DNA of 64,000 bases from Sphingomonadales bacterium 32-65-25. Its GTDB lineage: Bacteria > Pseudomonadota > Alphaproteobacteria > Sphingomonadales > Sphingomonadaceae. Position 1 is the stretch's first letter, and each line of letters begins with the position of its first letter. Below, piece by piece: positions 62,728 through 64,000 of this stretch. A model generated the notes under the pieces. The model did not search any database and was not told the DNA's origin. It saw only the letters and a program-made list of their open reading frames with translations. Location: positions 248,001 through 312,000 of the forward strand of contig NCEU01000007.1 in NCBI GenBank assembly GCA_002280855.1, read 5' to 3'. A program made the position numbers and the translations under genes.

Positions 62728-64000
62728 TGGCGACTCTTGCCGCTCCCGCTGGGCCCATCGCCGAGCGCCAGCCCACCGACTGGGCGACGCCAGCCATGCG
62801 ATCGCGCATCGCCGCGCGCTACCGAGCGGAGCGCAATTTCCGCCGCCTGGGTGCCGCTGCGCTGGTGATCGCCGCCAGTTTCCTTGCCTTCCTGCTTTTC
62901 ACCATCGTCCGCGACGGCTGGACCGGGTTCCAGCGCACCGAAACCCGCATCGAGGTGCAGTTTGATGCGGCCACGCTGGGTGTCGATCCGGCAGCCGTGG
63001 CTGGCCCGCAAGGGCAGGCGTTGCTGGCCCGTGCCGATTATCAGGCGCTGCTGCTCAAGGCCGCCGAACAATTGGGCCCGGCTGATGACACGCTGTCGGA
63101 TGCGGCCTGGATGGATTTGCGCGAAGCGTTGATGGACGATCCCACCCTGCTGGGCAAGCGCGCCAGCCTGTGGGTGCCGGTGCGATCGTCGATCGATCTG
63201 CTGGCCAAGGGCAAATATGATCTGGCCGCGCCCGCCGAAAGCCGCGGCGTGACCGATCGTGAAGTCTCGGATTGGCGCTGGCTCGACGGCAAGGGCCTTC
63301 TGCGCACCGGCTTCAACACCACCTTCCTGTTTGGCGCCGACTCCACGGAGCCGGAACTGGCCGGCATCGGCGGCGCCGCGCTGGGCTCGTTGCTCACGCT
63401 GGCGGTCACCATCGCCATCGCCTTCCCGTTGGGGGTGTTTTCCGCGGTGTGGCTGGAAGAGTTCGCGCCCAAGGGCCGGTTGGCTGACATCATCGAGCTG
63501 TCGATCAACAACCTCGCCGCCGTGCCATCGATCATCTTTGGCTTGCTGGGCCTCGCTTTCTTCCTCAATTTTGCCGGTATGCCGCGATCGGCGCCGCTGG
63601 TCGGCGGCATCACGCTGGCGCTGATGATCATGCCGGTGATCGTGATCGCGTCGCGCGTTGCCATCAAGGCGGTGCCGCCGTCGATCCGCGATGCCGCGCT
63701 GGGCATCGGTGCCTCGCCCATCCAGGTGGTGTTCCACCATGTGCTGCCGTTGGCGCTGCCCGGCATCATGACCGGCACCATCATCGGCATCGCCCGCGCG
63801 CTGGGGGAAACCGCGCCACTGCTGCTGATCGGCATGCGCGCCTTTGTCACCGATGTGCCGCAGGGCTTCACCGCGCCGGCTACCGTGCTGCCGATGCAGG
63901 TGTTCCTGTGGTCCGATGATGTGCAGCGCGGCTTTGTCGAGAAAACCTCGGCGGCCATCATGGTGCTGATGCTGGTGCTGATCGCCATGAACAGCCTGGC
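62727..64000 (+). CDS. pstA: Phosphate ABC transporter permease PstA (3' end outside window)
   Basis: Partial: 424 codons seen, open to the window end. ATG 62727 overlaps the pstC stop (TGATG). One N-terminal membrane helix (LVIAASFLAFLLFTIV) is followed by a long periplasmic region and the core permease, with EAA-loop text GIGASPIQVVFHHVLPLALPGI. pstB and phoU probably follow beyond the window. Confidence 0.92.
   Translation, partial: MATLAAPAGPIAERQPTDWATPAMRSRIAARYRAERNFRRLGAAALVIAASFLAFLLFTIVRDGWTGFQRTETRIEVQFDAATLGVDPAAVAGPQGQALLARADYQALLLKAAEQLGPADDTLSDAAWMDLREALMDDPTLLGKRASLWVPVRSSIDLLAKGKYDLAAPAESRGVTDREVSDWRWLDGKGLLRTGFNTTFLFGADSTEPELAGIGGAALGSLLTLAVTIAIAFPLGVFSAVWLEEFAPKGRLADIIELSINNLAAVPSIIFGLLGLAFFLNFAGMPRSAPLVGGITLALMIMPVIVIASRVAIKAVPPSIRDAALGIGASPIQVVFHHVLPLALPGIMTGTIIGIARALGETAPLLLIGMRAFVTDVPQGFTAPATVLPMQVFLWSDDVQRGFVEKTSAAIMVLMLVLIAMNSL

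Overview
The window is dense, GC-rich bacterial chromosome from an alphaproteobacterium, most likely of the order Sphingomonadales. The clearest sign is a pair of proteins with the PEPxxWA-type C-terminal sorting tail, supported by the NrdA/NrdB type and the style of the secreted hydrolases. I cannot name a genus. I saw no tRNA, rRNA, CRISPR array, insertion sequence or phage. The two ends cut through trigger factor (left) and PstA (right).

Layout. 1-5.4 kb: trigger factor with a His-rich and Lys/Ala-rich tail, two paralogous membrane acyltransferases inserted before clpP, then clpX and a terminator. 5.5-19.5 kb: secreted hydrolases (amidohydrolase, esterase-like protein, M28 peptidase, NylB-like serine hydrolase), ettA, a RidA/PNPOx pair, a HAD phosphatase and class I fumarase. 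19.5-23.5 kb: class Ia ribonucleotide reductase, with two NrdR-like boxes spaced 31 bp apart upstream of nrdA and an nrdB reading frame broken by an internal deletion. 23.5-31.9 kb: S24-type regulator divergent from two small genes, an RND efflux pair, metZ-apaG and a LysR regulator. 32-35.8 kb: two PEPxxWA-CTERM proteins (one with a sigma-54-like promoter, one frameshifted) and a second M28 peptidase. 35.9-37.7 kb: ABC-F ATPase. 37.7-47.2 kb: a co-directional run beginning with parE and continuing through a Wzx-like flippase, FkbM methyltransferase, hexapeptide acyltransferase, FabG-like reductase, acyl carrier protein, AMP ligase, LuxE-like and LuxC-like proteins. 47.2-51.1 kb: a candidate small RNA, amt, glnA and glnB. 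51.2-54.4 kb: RhlG-like reductase, MFS transporter and a LuxR-type solo regulator. 54.5-58.2 kb: msrA, glmS and glmU. 58.3-64 kb: gph, phoR, a Pho box and pstS-pstC-pstA.

The most interesting region is the parE-linked cassette. It has all parts of a Lux-type fatty-acid reductase (activating ligase, carrier protein, acyl-transfer protein, acyl reductase) but no luciferase. The aldehyde-forming chemistry is instead tied to a flippase, an acyltransferase and a methyltransferase, which suggests an acyl- or aldehyde-derived surface glycan or lipid modification. Other points to check are the possible CCUCC-loop small RNA ahead of amt, the damaged nrdB, and the LuxR-solo/MFS/RhlG operon.
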